The notes beneath the pieces are model-generated. The model did no database searches, had not been told where the DNA came from, and saw nothing but the letters and a program-made list of their open reading frames with translations. 64,000 nt of DNA, taken from contig WOAB01000728.1 of the NCBI GenBank assembly GCA_027886185.1, positions 2,790,001 through 2,854,000 of the forward strand, in the 5' to 3' direction. This document shows positions 9,238 to 21,080 of this stretch, in pieces; positions within the stretch are counted from its first letter, which is position 1, and each line of letters begins with the position of its first letter. The position numbers were made by a program, and so were the translations under genes. The DNA is from Rheum nobile (Eukaryota; Streptophyta; Magnoliopsida; Caryophyllales; Polygonaceae).

Positions 9238-11003
9238 GTGTCTAGTGATCCTTCCGAAGACGAAAATGCTTTCGCCCCCTTAGGGCTTCTTAGCGATTCC
9301 GACTGTGTGGGTGGAACCCTAACTCAAGCTGAGTTAGACAAAGTCCTTGAAATCGGTCAATTTCCTATAGACACTGTGGCTCGTCTTCCTCTTCCACACA
9401 AGCGAGCCGACTGGTTTCACAGGGATTGGGTTTGTTTTTTTGAGTATCCCTTTAGGATTGGCCACTCGTTTCCATTTTCCAATTTGGTTAGGAATTTTTT
9501 CTCGGTCATGGGACTCGCCCCTTGTCAGGTTATGCCCCATACTTGGCGTTTGCTTAGGGTGGTTGATCTTATCACTGCTAGTGTCAAATTCGATTTCGAT
9601 TTCGACGCTTTATGGTACTCTTACTACATGAGTAGTCGAGGTTCCTCTAGATTTCAATTGCGCCTTCGTCGTGATAGAAAGCCTTTAGCTTTGAACTTGG
9701 ATGTCAATGATCGGGGGTGGAGAACCCGTTTCTTTTTCATAGAACGCATGTCGCTTGAAAGGGGGGTTGATTGTTCTTTTTTACTCTCAGATTGGAGAAA
9801 AATAGGTATCGTATTCTTCCTTTGATTTTTCTTTGTTAGGAATCGTCTAAACCCTTGCTTACATGTTTTTTATGGTAGTGCCTGACCCAGGGGAACCCGA
9901 AGATTTTGGAGCAGTGACCAAAGCCTTACTCAAGCTTCCTGAGTCAGAAAGACGTTTTTAAAATATCAACTTCTTGATACCTGATCCTGTTGAAATGTCG
10001 ACTCCCTCTGCGTCTATTTCGAAAGGCACTTGTTCGTTCCTCCAGGTATGCGTGTGGTTGGTCTTCAGAGTTTTTGTTTTCTTATGGTGTTGTGCTGTTT
10101 TATCAGCGTCTCGCGGTGGTCGATCTAGTGCACGTCTGTCGGGAAGAGGTCTACTGGAACAGAAGTTGTCGGCTGCCAGGGCATCTTCATCGAGAGATGT
10201 TGTTAAGACTCGACCGTCTACTGGGGTAATCGCTTTGGATTCTCCGTCATCTAAGACATCGGGTGCGAAGAGGAAAGCATCTGTCGCTTTAGATGTGCCA
10301 CCAGGGATGTTGAAAGAGAGGTCGGCGAGTGATTTGACCTGTTTTGTGGATCCAGAAGCTAGGAAAGAAATTGGCAACCTGTCCCCCATTGATTGTATGG
10401 ACGAAGTTGCTGTCGGTGCTTGAAAGGTGAGTAAATAGAAGATTCGAATTATGCATATACATTTTTTTACTTATTTTTGATATTGATCGCATGTTGTGCG
10501 AGGTGTAGGCCTTTCAGTATTCGATGGTCGCCTACTCGACTATACAGGATTTGAGCGACAGGTCTGATAGGCGAATCGCGCAGGCAGAGAGCCAAGCGAA
10601 AGCTGCCAAGGATCGTGTGAAAGCTGTCGAGAAGGAGCTGGCGCTGGTCAATAAGGAACTCAAGTCTCAAGTCGAGGAAGCATAGAAGCGTCGTGAAAAG
10701 GATGCTCGAACTACTGGTGACGTAGGGACTTACTATTGTTTGAAGTCTCGTATTGAAATGGAGGAGTTTGCTGTTGGCACTCATGTGGATTGGAGTGTTG
10801 AGGGGGAGAGAGCCAACTTGGACCTTCTATAACCGGACGACAATCCCGACGAGGAGCTTTTTAAGTTAGCCGGCTTGGAGGTGGGAGAAGACGACCAGAA
10901 AGATGACGCTGATTCCGAGGCGGTCGAGGAGTTTGAGAAAGTTGAAGATGTGTCGAAGACTCTCCCCGAGGCGATGACTGACAAGGAGGTTGATCCTGTG
11001 TAA
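9238..11003 (+). pseudogene. Antisense ORF of Tat element 1 (gypsy-type transposon domain)
   Basis: This is a gene on the strand opposite to gag-pol, between integrase and the 3' LTR. Exon 1 (9238-9805) encodes a domain resembling Pfam 'Transposase_28, putative gypsy type transposon' (PF04195), with the pattern DWVCFFEYPF ... LAPCQVMPHTWR ... NDRGWRTRFFF. Plausible introns follow at 9806-9878, 10046-10106 and 10427-10508, with GT...AG ends. The last exon (10509-11003) is a Glu/Lys-rich coiled coil ending in an acidic tail. Stop codons at about 9958, 10421, 10684 and in the last exon disable it. The homologous gene in Tat element 2 confirms the exon order. Related antisense ORFs are known in Tat-lineage elements; their function is not established. 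Confidence 0.8.
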
Positions 11004-11672
11004 GCCAAGGAGAAATCGGACTAGTCTTAGTATGTGTCAAGGTCGTGTTGCGTATTTTAAAACATTTTGACTGTTTTTCAAATGCTTTTGTCGTGACATT
11101 TGGTGCCCCATTGTAGGAATGAGATGGATAACATTTTGGCGACCCGTCCACCATTGCGGGTTGCGTATTTTGTAAGTTATTTTAGTACTTGTTGCGTACC
11201 TTTGTGTTTGTGTTTCCTTGCAGGTTGATCTCGTCGATTGCGTTTTGATCGTAAGGCAGATCGTTTGGTTGAAGCGGCCTGTAATTTGTAGTTGTCAGTG
11301 TAGCATGCTTTGTGTGTTTAGGGAAGAGTAGTTTATATCAAATAGCAAGGACGAGTACCTTGAATAGTACAAGTCTTTGCGTAAGATGATGTTTTGGTGT
11401 TTGTTTCCTCCATTCCCTATGTATCGATCGAGTTTGAATGTTGTAAGCACTTTGTGTTGTAAATGATGAGGATATCCGTTTAACTGGCAAGTGTTTGTCT
11501 TTGAGGCCTCTTGTTTCCTGTTTAGATCATGTAAAAAATACAAGAAAGAGAGGTCTTAGGGCGACCGTTGGGGGGTGACCCAACGGCCCTCCGATGCTTA
11601 AGTCAATGATCGTTATATAAGCGAATATAATTTGAATGGATGTAAAAATACAAAGTGGAAACGAAAGAAAGT

Positions 11673-12824
11673 TTAGAAATGATACAACTTTAAGTGGACT
11701 GCGTTCCAACTTCGAGGGATAGGTTGTCCGTCTTTTGTTTCTAATTGGTATGCTCCCTGTCCGACGACTTCCTTAATGAGGTAGGTCCTTCCCATTGGGG
11801 TGCCAATTTACCGTCGGTTGGATCTTTGGTGTTTTGAAATGTTTTCCTTAGGACCCAATCTCCTAATTTGAAGACTTTGGCTCGGACGTTTTTGTTGTAG
11901 CTCCGGGTGACCCGCTGTTGGTACTAGACCATTCGGATTCTGGCTTTCTCTCTGGTCTCGTCGATAGTGTCGAGGTTGTGAGCTAACTCGATGTCGTTTT
12001 GTTTCGGAGTTTGGAGTCCATATCTGGCAATTAGGACGAGTAATTCAGCGGGGATGACTGCTTCGCTTCCATATACTAATGAGAAAGGGCTTTGCCCTAT
12101 TGTACTTTTTGGTGTCGTCCTGTCGGACCATAGTATCAAAGGGAGCTCATCGGCCCATTTGCCTTTTGCCCCAGTGAGGCATTTTTTGAGATTGTTGATG
12201 ATGATTTTGTTGCTGAATTCTGCTTTTTCCGTTAGACTGTGGGTATCTTGGTGTGGACGTGACTAATGTGATGTTCCACTGTTTACAAAAAGATCGCGTC
12301 TTGCTACCGATGAATTGGGAGCCATTGTCTCATATGATTTCTGAAGGGACGCCAAATCTGCATAGAATGTTACGTTTTATGAATGAGATGATGTGTTTTT
12401 ATTTTACCTCTCGATATGCTTTGGCTTCTATCCATTTAGAAAAATAGTCAGTCATGGCTAGGAAGAAGACGCGTTGTCCCGACGCCGGTGGCAGTTTTCC
12501 GACGATGTCCATTCCCCATCGCATGAAGGGCCAGGGAGTTAGGGTCAGATGGAGCATCTCGGATGGTTGATGTGTGACGAGTGCGTGTCGTTGGCAGGCG
12601 TCGCACTTTTTGACATAATCCATCGCGTCCTTATTCATTGTGGGCCAGTAGTAGCCTGTCTTGAGAGCTTTGCCGAATAGGCTGCGTCCTCTAGTGTGGT
12701 TTCCACATTCCCCGTCGTGTAGAGATTGTAAGATGCGACGTACCTTCGTTGTTTTGAGGCAGCGTAGGTATAGGCCTGTGATAGATTGTTTGAACATAAT
12801 ATTATCTTTTAAATCAAAAGTCAC
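11673..12824 (-). pseudogene. Integrase of Tat element 1
   Basis: Integrase inserts the cDNA copy into the host genome. The zinc-binding N-terminal part and core are readable at 12824-12399: GNHTRGRSLFGKA...YYWPTM, then KKCDACQRHA, then the first catalytic Asp in WGMDIVGKLP. The frame then breaks. The C-terminal half resumes in another frame at 12139-11924 (YGSEAVIPAELL) and can be followed to a final HF-stop at 11673. It lies in frame with the upstream second RNase H, from which a single stop at 12849 separates it. Compared with Tat element 2 this copy keeps the N-terminal half. Confidence 0.85.
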
Positions 12825-12848
12825 GGCTTGTACCTTGAGTCTTTTAGC

Positions 12849-13470
12849 TTATGCTTTGTCTGCTGGGAATGTTCCCTCCCTGAGCCATTTGATGTAGGGG
12901 ATGGTCCAATCGTCTTGGTCGCCTACCAAGTCTTCTTCTGTGTGGTCGCCTACCTCTGCTGATACGATTTCTTCTAGGGGTAATTCGTCCATCATTTGGA
13001 TGTCGTCTGGATTGAATGTTTTGATGATCTTGGGAACAGCTGGTGTGGTGATATGTGCTAAGGGGATGTTGTGGAAGTCGTTGGGATGTAAGGCCGAACC
13101 AAGATTTGCAAGGGTGTCGGCTTGTGTGTTGAGGTCACGTGGGACTTGTCGGATAGCGAAGTTCTGGAATTTACTTGCCAATTTTTTGACGATGTCTAGA
13201 TATGCCATCATTCTGTCATCTTTGGCAGCGTATGAACCTTGTACCTGGTTAACAATTAAGAGAGAGTCGCATGTTACCTCTATGCTTGAGATTGCGAGGT
13301 TGTGTACAAGTGTTAGTCCGAATACGAGGGCTTCATATTCCGCTTCATTGTTTGGTCGCGTCCCACTCACATCTCACAGCTTGGGCTATATGGTCCCCTT
13401 GTGGTGATTTTAGCAGGACACCTAGGCCGACTCCTCTCACGTTTGATGCTCCATCTGTATGGAGTTGCCA
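12849..13470 (-). pseudogene. Second (archaeal-type) RNase H of Tat element 1
   Basis: After the classical RNase H region comes an additional RNase H fold. It has the starting strand WQLHTDGASNVRGVGLGVLL (read near 13470-13405 in the upstream frame), then NNEAEYEALVFGL, then TCDSLLIVNQVQGSY and an ADTLANLG motif (13370-12849). A frame change occurs near 13370. A second, archaeal-type RNase H domain is a diagnostic trait of the Tat lineage. It is followed by a hydrophilic linker and the integrase. Confidence 0.8.
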
Positions 13471-14659
13471 TGTGCCTTTGTCGTCTTCGACCTTTAGTTG
13501 CTCGACCTCCCTTGTGGCTTCTTGTTCTAGTGTCGGGCTGAAATCGGCCACAAAGTCGGCTAAAGCTTGAGATTTGATTGCTGTCCTTGGTTCGTACTCG
13601 ATGTCGAATCCGCTGAGGTGTATGGCCCACTTGGCCATTCGTCCTGTAAATTTTGGTTTCCTCATGATTGCTTTCATGGGATGGTTAGTTCTCACAATAA
13701 TAGAATGTGATTCGAAATAGGGTCGTAACTTATTCGAAGCCATAACCAATGCTAAGACTAATTTTTCAAGCGATGTGTACCTGGTCTCTGCTGGAAGTAA
13801 GGAGCGACTTACATAGTAAACTGGTGATTGCTTGCCATCTTTCTCCCTTGTAAGGACTGCGCTGACGGATGATTCTGATATGGCTAGGTATAATGGCAAT
13901 GGCTCGTCGTCTTTTGGTTTAGCCAACAGGAGCGGGCTTGCTAGATACGTCTTTAGATCTTGGAAGGCTTGCTCGTGTGTGGCTGTCCAGTCGAATGATT
14001 TGTTCTTTTTTAAAGCTTTGTAGAAGAGTTTACACTTATCCGACGACTTGGATATGAATCTGTTTAGTGCCGCTATCCGTCCTGTTAGTTTCTGGATGTC
14101 TTTGACGCATCGAGGGGATCTGAGGTTGACGATGGCCTTGATCTGACCGGGACTAGCTTCTATCCCTTTTTTAGTGACTATGTATCCCAAAGCTTTTCCT
14201 GAAGACACTCCGAAAGAACACTTAATCGGATTCAACTTCATGTTGTATCTTTTTAGTACCTCGAAGGCTTCTTTCAAGTGTTCCGTGGTCCCCTGCTTTT
14301 TTGGATTTGACGAGCATGTCATCGATGTAGACTTCCATGGTATCTCCGATTTGATCTTTGAACATCTTGTTCACTAGCCTTTGGTATGTGGCCCCTGCAT
14401 TTTTTAGTCCAAAGGGCATCACTTTGTAACAATACGTACATTGACTTGTTATGAAAGTCATTTTCTCTTGGTCGTTAGGGTCCATGAGGATCTGGTTGTA
14501 TCCACTAAATGCGTCCATGAGTGTCAGCATTTCGTGTCCTGCAGTCGCGTCAACCATGGCGTCGATATGTGGTAGGGGGAAAAAGTCTTTTGGGCAGGCT
14601 TTGTTTAAGTCTGTGAAGTCGATGTATACTCTCCATTTCTCGTTCTTCTTTTGAACCAC
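13345..14659 (-). pseudogene. Reverse transcriptase and RNase H of Tat element 1
   Basis: Reverse transcriptase copies the element RNA into DNA. The palm motifs are readable: YIDFTDLNKACPKD, then FSGYNQI, then the catalytic VYIDDMLVKSK (14659-14222). The thumb and connection follow (KCSFGVSSGKALGY), then the RNase H region LPLYLAISESSVSAVL ... SRSLLPAETRYTSLEK (14322-13345). The two parts lie in different frames. Comparison with element 2 places a 2-nt loss just after the YIDD motif. The upstream spacer from protease (15237-14660) is partly deleted and carries stops. Confidence 0.88.
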
Positions 14660-15237
14660 TACAACGTTTGCTAACTAGTCTAGGTACTTGACTTCCTTTA
14701 TTTTACCTGTCTCAAGAAATTTTTTTACCTCGTCGTCTACAATTTTGTTGCGTTCTGGTGCGAACTTTCTCCTATTTTTCTTGACCGGAGGATGTGTGGG
14801 ATCTACATTCAATTTGTGAGTAATGATATCTGGGGAGATCCCCACCATGTCTTCGTGTGACCAAGCAAAACAGTTAGAGTGGGATCGTAAAAAAAGAAAT
14901 TAAATCTGCTCTGGTCGAGTCGTTTAGATCTGATCCGACTCTTACCGTATGTGTTGGCTTTGAAGGATCCAGCGCGATCTCATCGAGTTGTTCCATTTCT
15001 GGTTTGACGTATCGTGTGGTTCCTTTTCCATATTTTGATTGCTATGCGGAGGATTTGTCGACTGCCCCTTTCATCGAAGTGACATAGCATTCCTTGGCGG
15101 CCCGTTGGTCACCTTTTATCTCCTATACCCCCCACTTAGTAGGAAATTTTATTGTCTGGAGCTTTCATGGCGTGGATCCAGGGTCTGCCAAGGATCGTAT
15201 TGTATGGAGATGGGCAACCAAGTATTAAGAACTTTAC

Positions 15238-15618
15238 CTATTGGTTGACTCCACCGACGTACGTTGTTAACACGATTTTGCCTTGGGTATGCTTAACTTC
15301 TCCACTGAACCCGACCAATGGGGTAGAGTTTCTGGTTAAGTCGTCCCCGCTTAAACCCATACCCTTTAAGGCGTCTAGTGTCAACAAGTTGGTGGAGCTA
15401 CCTGTATCGATTAGTACACAACGGATATGGCAATTGCTAATTGAAAGTGATATTACCAAACCGTCATGATGATCGCCTAATTCTTGAGCCTCTGAATCGT
15501 CAAAGGTGATGGCTGGAGCGTTGGAGATCTGTAGCTGTCTTGTTTCTCCTTGAATCGGTTTGTTGCCTTTGCTTTCTCGAGCATGTCTCTTGGCAGCCGA
15601 GTATGTGTTTCCACACAC
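15238..15618 (-). pseudogene. Aspartic protease of Tat element 1
   Basis: The retroviral-type aspartic protease that matures Gag-Pol is recognisable by its active-site strand LIDTGSSTNLL near residue 70 of this segment, followed by hydrophobic strands. The catalytic Asp-Thr-Gly is intact here, unlike in Tat element 2. It is in the same frame as the downstream part of gag (16383-15688). Confidence 0.85.
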
Positions 15619-15687
15619 GTCCGACCCTCCTGAAATGATGTTAACAATTTTAGTAGGAACTAGAGAGGACGGTTTGTCGGATGTTAC

Positions 15688-15915
15688 CTATTCCCTTCGA
15701 TCGAGGGTTGCTTTGGCTCTGTCTGAGATGACGTCGTGCAACAGCCCTTGCGCAAGGAGTCTTGCAACTTCTTTACGAAGGGCTATGCACTCATCCGTCG
15801 AGTTTTCGTGGTCTCCGTGCAACTCGCACCATCGGTTCATGTCCTTTTTGGTGTCCGGTTTGTCGCTCTTCCGAGGCCATCTTACTTCTTTCCCATGTGT
15901 GTCGAAACTCTTCAC
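15688..15915 (-). pseudogene. Gag C-terminus with zinc-knuckle-like motif, Tat element 1
   Basis: The segment encodes WCELHGDHENSTDECIALRKE, a Cys-His box of the form C-x2-H-x8-C that occupies the nucleocapsid position in Tat-type Gag proteins. It is in frame with 16383-16015 and with the protease, separated by stops. Confidence 0.7.
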
Positions 15916-16014
15916 GAGTTCCGATATGGAGACGTTGAAATTGTAAGAGTGGAGCTTCGGAGGGAGAGCGGGGTTGTTTCACCAATCTTGGTTCCTGTCA
16001 TAAGAGTTATTTAC

Positions 16015-17282
16015 CTATTCGGGATCGCTTCGTCCCTTGGGATATGGTTGAGGTCGTCGATCGCGTCGATAACCCGAAGAAGCCTTTCGGTCGACTCGAT
16101 CGGGACTCTTGTTTGCCTTGGAGGTTTCCTCGTCTTCTTCGTGTCTGACTTGTGCCATGGTCTTAGCTTGAACATCTTCGAAGCTTCGGCACGGATACTT
16201 GGTTAGTTCGCGGTAGAGTTCACTACCCCTGACTAAGCCCCGGCGAAACGCTTCGATTGACGTCGGAACGTCGCAGTGTGGGATCACGACCTTCTCTTTG
16301 TTGTACCTGTTAAGATAATCCCTTAGAGGCTCGTCATACCTTTGCACAACCCTGTACAGATCACTTGATTGTCTTCCAATCATCGACTGCTAGCGAATTG
16401 GATTTTGAATGAGTTGATCAGATCGGCGAAGGAAGCAATGGAACCTTGTGGTAAATTCATAAGCCAAGTTAGTGCAGGTCCCGCGAGGGTCGTGCCAAAG
16501 ATTTTGCACATGACTGCCTCACGGTTCCCTCTTGGGATTGAAATAGTCATTAATATTTGCTTATAAATTGAAACATGGTCGTTGGGGTCCCCAGTCCCGT
16601 CATAATTGGGCATATTGGGGACGTGGAACTTTTTAGGAATCTCGACGCGTGCGATCGCCTCCGTGAAAGGTGAATCCTCATATCCGTCGATCGCTTCTTT
16701 CTCAATTGGTTGAGGGACTCCCGGGATTCGTGCGATACGATCATCCAGGGTCTTCATGTGCTCGTTGATATCCTGTTGTATGAGAGTCTGGAGGTCGGTT
16801 GGAGCCACTACATGCGGAAGGGTCGCTCGAGCTTCTGGGGGCCCGGCTACAAAGTTTGGCACATTAGTCATAGTGAAAGCGACTGGGGGAGTTTGAAACA
16901 TACCAGAAGGTGGGGAGGCGTTAGTTCCCGTCGCAGGAGTTACGTCTATCCCGTCTAGATTGAGTTGAGTAGACAGTCCTTCAGTGTTGACCACACGCCT
17001 TGGACCTCCGGGAATCGATGCAGCCGAATGTACCTGTGATTTTAACAATTCGTTCTCACGAGTTAGTCGAGCAATTTCCGATTCAGATTGGGTACTTAGC
17101 ATTTCTGTTCTGGCACGTTGATGTTCTTGTTCTTCTTGGAGGACATTCATGGCTTTCACGAGCTCTTGGATTTGTGAGTTCGCGATCGGCTGGTTACTGG
17201 CGTCCTCTGCTTGGTTTGCGACTAGGGTGCCGCCTTGAGCTTGATCTTCGACGAGGATTGCTGGATTTCCGATCTCGGCCAT
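16015..17282 (-). pseudogene. Gag capsid region of Tat element 1
   Basis: Gag forms the particle in which reverse transcription occurs. The N-terminal part (17282-16380) starts MAEIGNPAILVEDQAQ. It has a coiled coil with ARLTRENELLKSQV and then the retrotransposon Gag fold (MPNYDGTGDPNDHVSIY ... LAGPALTWLMNLP). A nonsense change and a 1-nt deletion relative to element 2 at about 16383 shift the frame. The rest (16383-16015) continues as LYRVVQRYDEPLRDYLNRYNKEK. The start is chosen because it lies just downstream of the primer-binding site and is shared with element 2. Confidence 0.88.
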
Positions 17283-17331
17283 GATGGGATGAATGTTGGA
17301 TTTGATGATTGGATCGATTGATTGACTAGAT

Positions 17332-17349
17332 GCCCCACGGTGGACGCTA
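17332..17349 (-). promoter_or_regulatory. Primer-binding site of Tat element 1
   Basis: Read on the minus strand three bases after the 5' LTR, this is TAGCGTCCACCGTGGGGC. It corresponds to TGGTGCCCACCGTGGGGC in element 2. The position and the shared CACCGTGGGGC are those of a tRNA-complementary primer site. I cannot name the tRNA with certainty. Confidence 0.7.
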
Positions 17350-17352
17350 AAT

Positions 17353-17857
17353 TGTTTTGGGGCGAAAAGATCTAACTGACCTGGATCGCCTTAAGAAGGG
17401 CAACTAGGCAATTACAGAATTGATTATATCCGGATAATCCAAATCAAGCAATGAGTCAAACGAAATAAGATTAAATAGATGCAAAAGTAAGCTTATCTCC
17501 CTCGAATGAGAGATCGATTGGATCGAATGCTTCAAGCGTCGGTCGCTTAAATATCATAGTAAGAATCGAACTCAGAATGCAATTGTAACAGAGCAAAGGA
17601 GTAGTGAATAATAGCTGTTATTGATAGTAATGATCGTGTCTTTACAAGAAAAAGAATCCCTTCTTTTTATAAGTAATTTATATAATTGAACTAATAAATC
17701 CGTTAGGGCTCGATTTTCCAGGGATTCGTCGAGTCGTTGCTCCAGACGTCCGAGATTTGCTCAACCGCTTCAACGTCTCCTTTTCTCCAGATCGTGGCCC
17801 AACTCGATTGCCTATCTGGGCCGGTTTAATGGACAACTGAAATTTCTGAGCCCAACA
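17353..17857 (-). repeat. 5' LTR of Tat element 1
   Basis: This is the 505-bp partner of 8431-8935, with about 17 differences by eye. It is followed on the minus strand by the primer-binding site and gag. Confidence 0.92.
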
Positions 17858-18331
17858 GTTTCTTGTTGTACAAAACCTCTTCATTGTATTTGTAGTAAGG
17901 GGTCAGCACACTAAAACCTTTTATTTGTCTTGCTAACTTCCTATAACTTACGGTAAGGAGTTAGAATTTTTGTTGTGCATATGTGCAATGGTGCATTAAG
18001 TCGTATCACATAACATGAGATTGGGATTATGGTTAATCCATACTCCTGTTCCACATAGGGAAGTTTATATTAACTTATTGAAGATCAAGATTTATGAATC
18101 TGATTAGAGATTATAATACTCAAAGCTACGAGTTCAAATTCTGTTTTGCTATTTTTTGTCAAATGAATGCCAGTAAGATGATCAATAAATTGACTTTTGG
18201 GTGGAAGATGAGGCAGCTTTGCAAATGAACAGGTTAAATTCCTAAAAATGAATCACAATTTTTAGAAATATGATTGACACAGTCCTTGAGCTAATATATT
18301 TGTTTAACAATGCATGATTTGTCAGCGTATA
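17858..18331 (+). other. CACTA intron segment between the two Tat elements
   Basis: AT-rich sequence belongs to the host CACTA element and separates Tat element 1 from Tat element 2. I see no gene or repeat in it. It ends with the TSD GTATA at 18327-18331. Confidence 0.6.
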
Positions 18332-18845
18332 TGTTGGGTCAAGGTATTTGGAGCCCAATTTGATTGGCCCACGATCTCAGAAATGAGAACAACAGACTCG
18401 GCGAAAGCAAGGAAAGACGAGCCCAAGGAAGGAGGACGCAGACGATAATTTCGGAAGACAGTTCGACGGCTCCCACAAAATCCGAAAGAGAACGGCTAGA
18501 TTAGTTTATTATGTAAATCATGTATAAATACTAGATTCATAAAGTTTTTTGAGAGACATCATTACTCATACTGAATACAAGCCACAATTCGTTACTTACC
18601 TACTTGTTTTTACAATCGCTCTCTAGTTCAGTTCTTCATATCAATATTGAAGCGACCGACGATTAAATCATTTGATTCGACCAGTCTCTTATTCAAAGGA
18701 GATAAGCTTGTCTTTGCATCTATTTAATCTTATTTCGTCTAGTTCTTTATTTAATTTGGATCATTCAGGTATAATCGATATTGTTATTGTCTAGTTGTCC
18801 TTCTTAAGGCGATTCAGGTCGGTTCGATCTTTTCGCCCCAAAACA
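18332..18845 (+). repeat. 5' LTR of Tat element 2
   Basis: The LTR starts TGTTGGGTCAAGG and ends CGCCCCAAAACA. A TATA-like 'tgtataaatac' lies near 18520. It is followed directly by the primer-binding site. Confidence 0.92.
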
Positions 18846-18848
18846 ATT

Positions 18849-18866
18849 TGGTGCCCACCGTGGGGC
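18849..18866 (+). promoter_or_regulatory. Primer-binding site of Tat element 2
   Basis: TGGTGCCCACCGTGGGGC begins three bases after the LTR end. The TGG start complements a tRNA CCA tail. The sequence matches the primer site of element 1 except for the decayed TGGTGCCC part. The tRNA identity is not assigned. Confidence 0.75.
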
Positions 18867-18913
18867 ATCTAGCCAATCAACAATCCAATCATCAACCCGA
18901 TACTCATCCCATC

Positions 18914-20509
18914 ATGGCCGATGCTGGAAATCCTGCAATCCTCGTCGAGAATCAAGCTCAAGGCAATGTCCAAATCGTGAACCAGGCAAAGGACATCAGT
19001 GGCCAACCAATTGCAAACTCGCAAATGCAAGAGCTCGCAAAAGCCATGAATGTCCTCCAAGATGAACTGGCCCAACAACGAGCCAGAACCGAAACGCTAA
19101 GTACTCAATCTGAATCTGAAATCGCTCGATTAACCCGTGAAAACGAGTTGTTGAAGTCGCAGGTACACTCGGCTGTATCAGTCCCTGGGGGCTCAAGACG
19201 CATAGTCAACACGGAGGGACTGTCTACACGACTCAATTTAGACGGAATAGACGCGACACCTGCGACAACGACTAACGCCTCCCTGCCTACTGGTATGTTC
19301 CAAACCCTTCCGGTCACTTTTGTTACAACTAACGTACCAAGCTTTGTAGCCGAGCCCACCGAAGCTCGAGCGACCCATCCGCATGCGATAGCTCCGACCG
19401 ACCTCCAGACCCTCATACAACAAGCTATCAACGAACATATGAAGACCCTGGATGATCGCATCACATGGATCTCGGGAGTTCCCCAACCGATCAAGAAAGA
19501 AGCAATCAACGGATACGAAGATTCACCTTTCGCAAAAGCAATTGCACGCGTCGAGAATCCTAAAATGTTCCACGTCCCCAACATGCCCAACTATGACGGG
19601 ACCGGGGACCCCGATGATCACGTCTCAATTTAGAAGCAAAAATTAATGACTATTTCGATCCCAAGAGGGAACCGCGAGGCAGTCATGTGCAAAAGCTTTG
19701 GCACGACCCTCGCGGGACCTGTGCTAACTTGGCTTATGCATTTACCACAGGGTTCCATCGTTTCCTTCACCGACTTAATCAATTCGTTCAAAGTTCAATT
19801 CGCTAGCAGTCGACGATTAGAGAAGCAATCAAGCGACCTATACAGGATCGTACAAAGGTATGGCGAACCTCTAAGAGATTATCTTAACAGGTATAACAAA
19901 TAGAAGGTCACAATCCCATATTATGACGTCCCAACGTCGATCGAGGCGTTTCACCGAGGTCTAATCAGAGGTAGTGAACTCTATCGTGAGTTGACCAAAT
20001 ACCCATGCCGAAGCTTTACAGACGTACAAGCCAAAACCATGGCACAAGTCAAACTTGAAGAAGACGAGGAACCCTCCAAAGCAAACAAAAGTCCCGATCG
20101 AGTCGACCGAAGGGCATCCTCGGATCATCGGTGCGATCGACGACACCAACCTTACCCTAAGGGGCGGAGCGACCCTAGTCAGGTAAACAACTCTTATGAC
20201 AGGAACCAGGATTAGAGGAACAACCCCGCTCTCCCTCCGAAGCTTCACTCTTACAACTTCAACATCTCCGTATCGGAGCTCATAAATAGTTTTGACAAAT
20301 ATGGAAATGAAGTAAGGTGGCCTCGGAAAAGCGACAAACCAGACGCGAAGAAAGACATGAACCGGTGGTGCGAGTTCCACGGGGACCACGGATACTCGAC
20401 GGACGAATGCATAGCCCTCCATAAGGAAGTCGCTAGACTCCTCGCGCAGGGGCTGTTACGCGACGTCATCTCCTACAGAGCCAAAGCGACCCTCGATCGA
20501 AGGGACTAG
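18914..20509 (+). pseudogene. Gag of Tat element 2
   Basis: Gag starts MADAGNPAILVENQAQ at 18914 (an upstream in-frame ATG at 18848 overlaps the primer site and is not used here). The coiled coil (ARLTRENELLKSQV) and capsid region (MPNYDGTGDPDDHVSI) follow. Stops interrupt it at about 19631, 19901 and 20213. After the last the frame continues as RWPRKSDKPDAKKDMNRWCEFHGDHGYSTDECIAL, ending at about 20509. The zinc-knuckle-like box CEFHGDHGYSTDEC is intact. It has fewer frame problems than the element 1 copy, but more stops. Confidence 0.87.
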
Positions 20510-20578
20510 GTAACATCCGACAAACCTTCTTCTCCGGTTCCCACTAAAATTATTAACACCATTTCAGGAGGGTCAGAC

Positions 20579-21080
20579 GTGTGTGGAAACACATACTCGG
20601 CCGCCAAAAGACACGCCCGAGAAAGCAAAGGCGACAAGCCGACTCGGACGGAGACAAGGCAATTGCAAATCGCCGACACTTCCGCCATTACTTTCGACGA
20701 CTCGGAAGCCCAAGAGTTAGGCGACCACCACGACGGTTTGGTAATTTCTCTTTCAATTAGTAATTGCCATATCCGTCGTGTTCTAATTGACACAAGTAGC
20801 TCCACCAACCTGTTGACACTAGACGCCCTTAAAAGGTATGGGTTTAAGCGAGGACGACTTAACCAAAGACTCTACCCCACTGGTCGGATTCAGCGGGGAA
20901 GTTAAATATACCCAAGGCGAGATCGTGTTGACAACGTACACTAGTGGAGTCAATCAACATGTAATGTTTTTAATACTTGACTGCCCATCTCCATACAATG
21001 CGATCCTTGGCAGACCCTGGATCCACGCCATGACAGTTGTACCTTCCACTTATCACCAGGAAAATAAAGTTCCCTACTAA
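20579..21080 (+). pseudogene. Aspartic protease of Tat element 2, active site changed
   Basis: The segment is homologous to 15618-15238. The active-site strand reads LIDTSSSTNLL, so the essential Gly of the Asp-Thr-Gly triad is Ser (ACA AGT at about 20791-20796). A frameshift follows near 20836, and the tail continues in another frame (MGLSEDDLTKDSTPLVGFSGEVKYT ... ILGRPWIHAM) to 21080. Confidence 0.85.

Larger units (their letters stand above)
8431..17857 (-). mobile_element. Tat-lineage Ty3/gypsy retrotransposon 1
   Basis: This 9.4-kb element has two 505-bp LTRs (8431-8935 and 17353-17857) that differ at about 17 positions by eye, roughly 3.4%. The flanks GTTCC (8426-8430) and GTTTC (17858-17862) match at four of five positions. 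Gag-pol runs on the minus strand from 17282 to 11673. An antisense gene runs on the plus strand from 9238 to 11003. Two RNase H domains and the antisense gene of the 'putative gypsy type transposon' family are features of the Tat/Retand/Ogre lineage. Frameshifts and stops disable the coding region. Confidence 0.93.

Noticed and set aside
9334..9540. Minus-strand open frame opposite the antisense ORF
   Set aside because: It is a shadow of the plus-strand coding exon, whose conserved motifs lie in the other frame.
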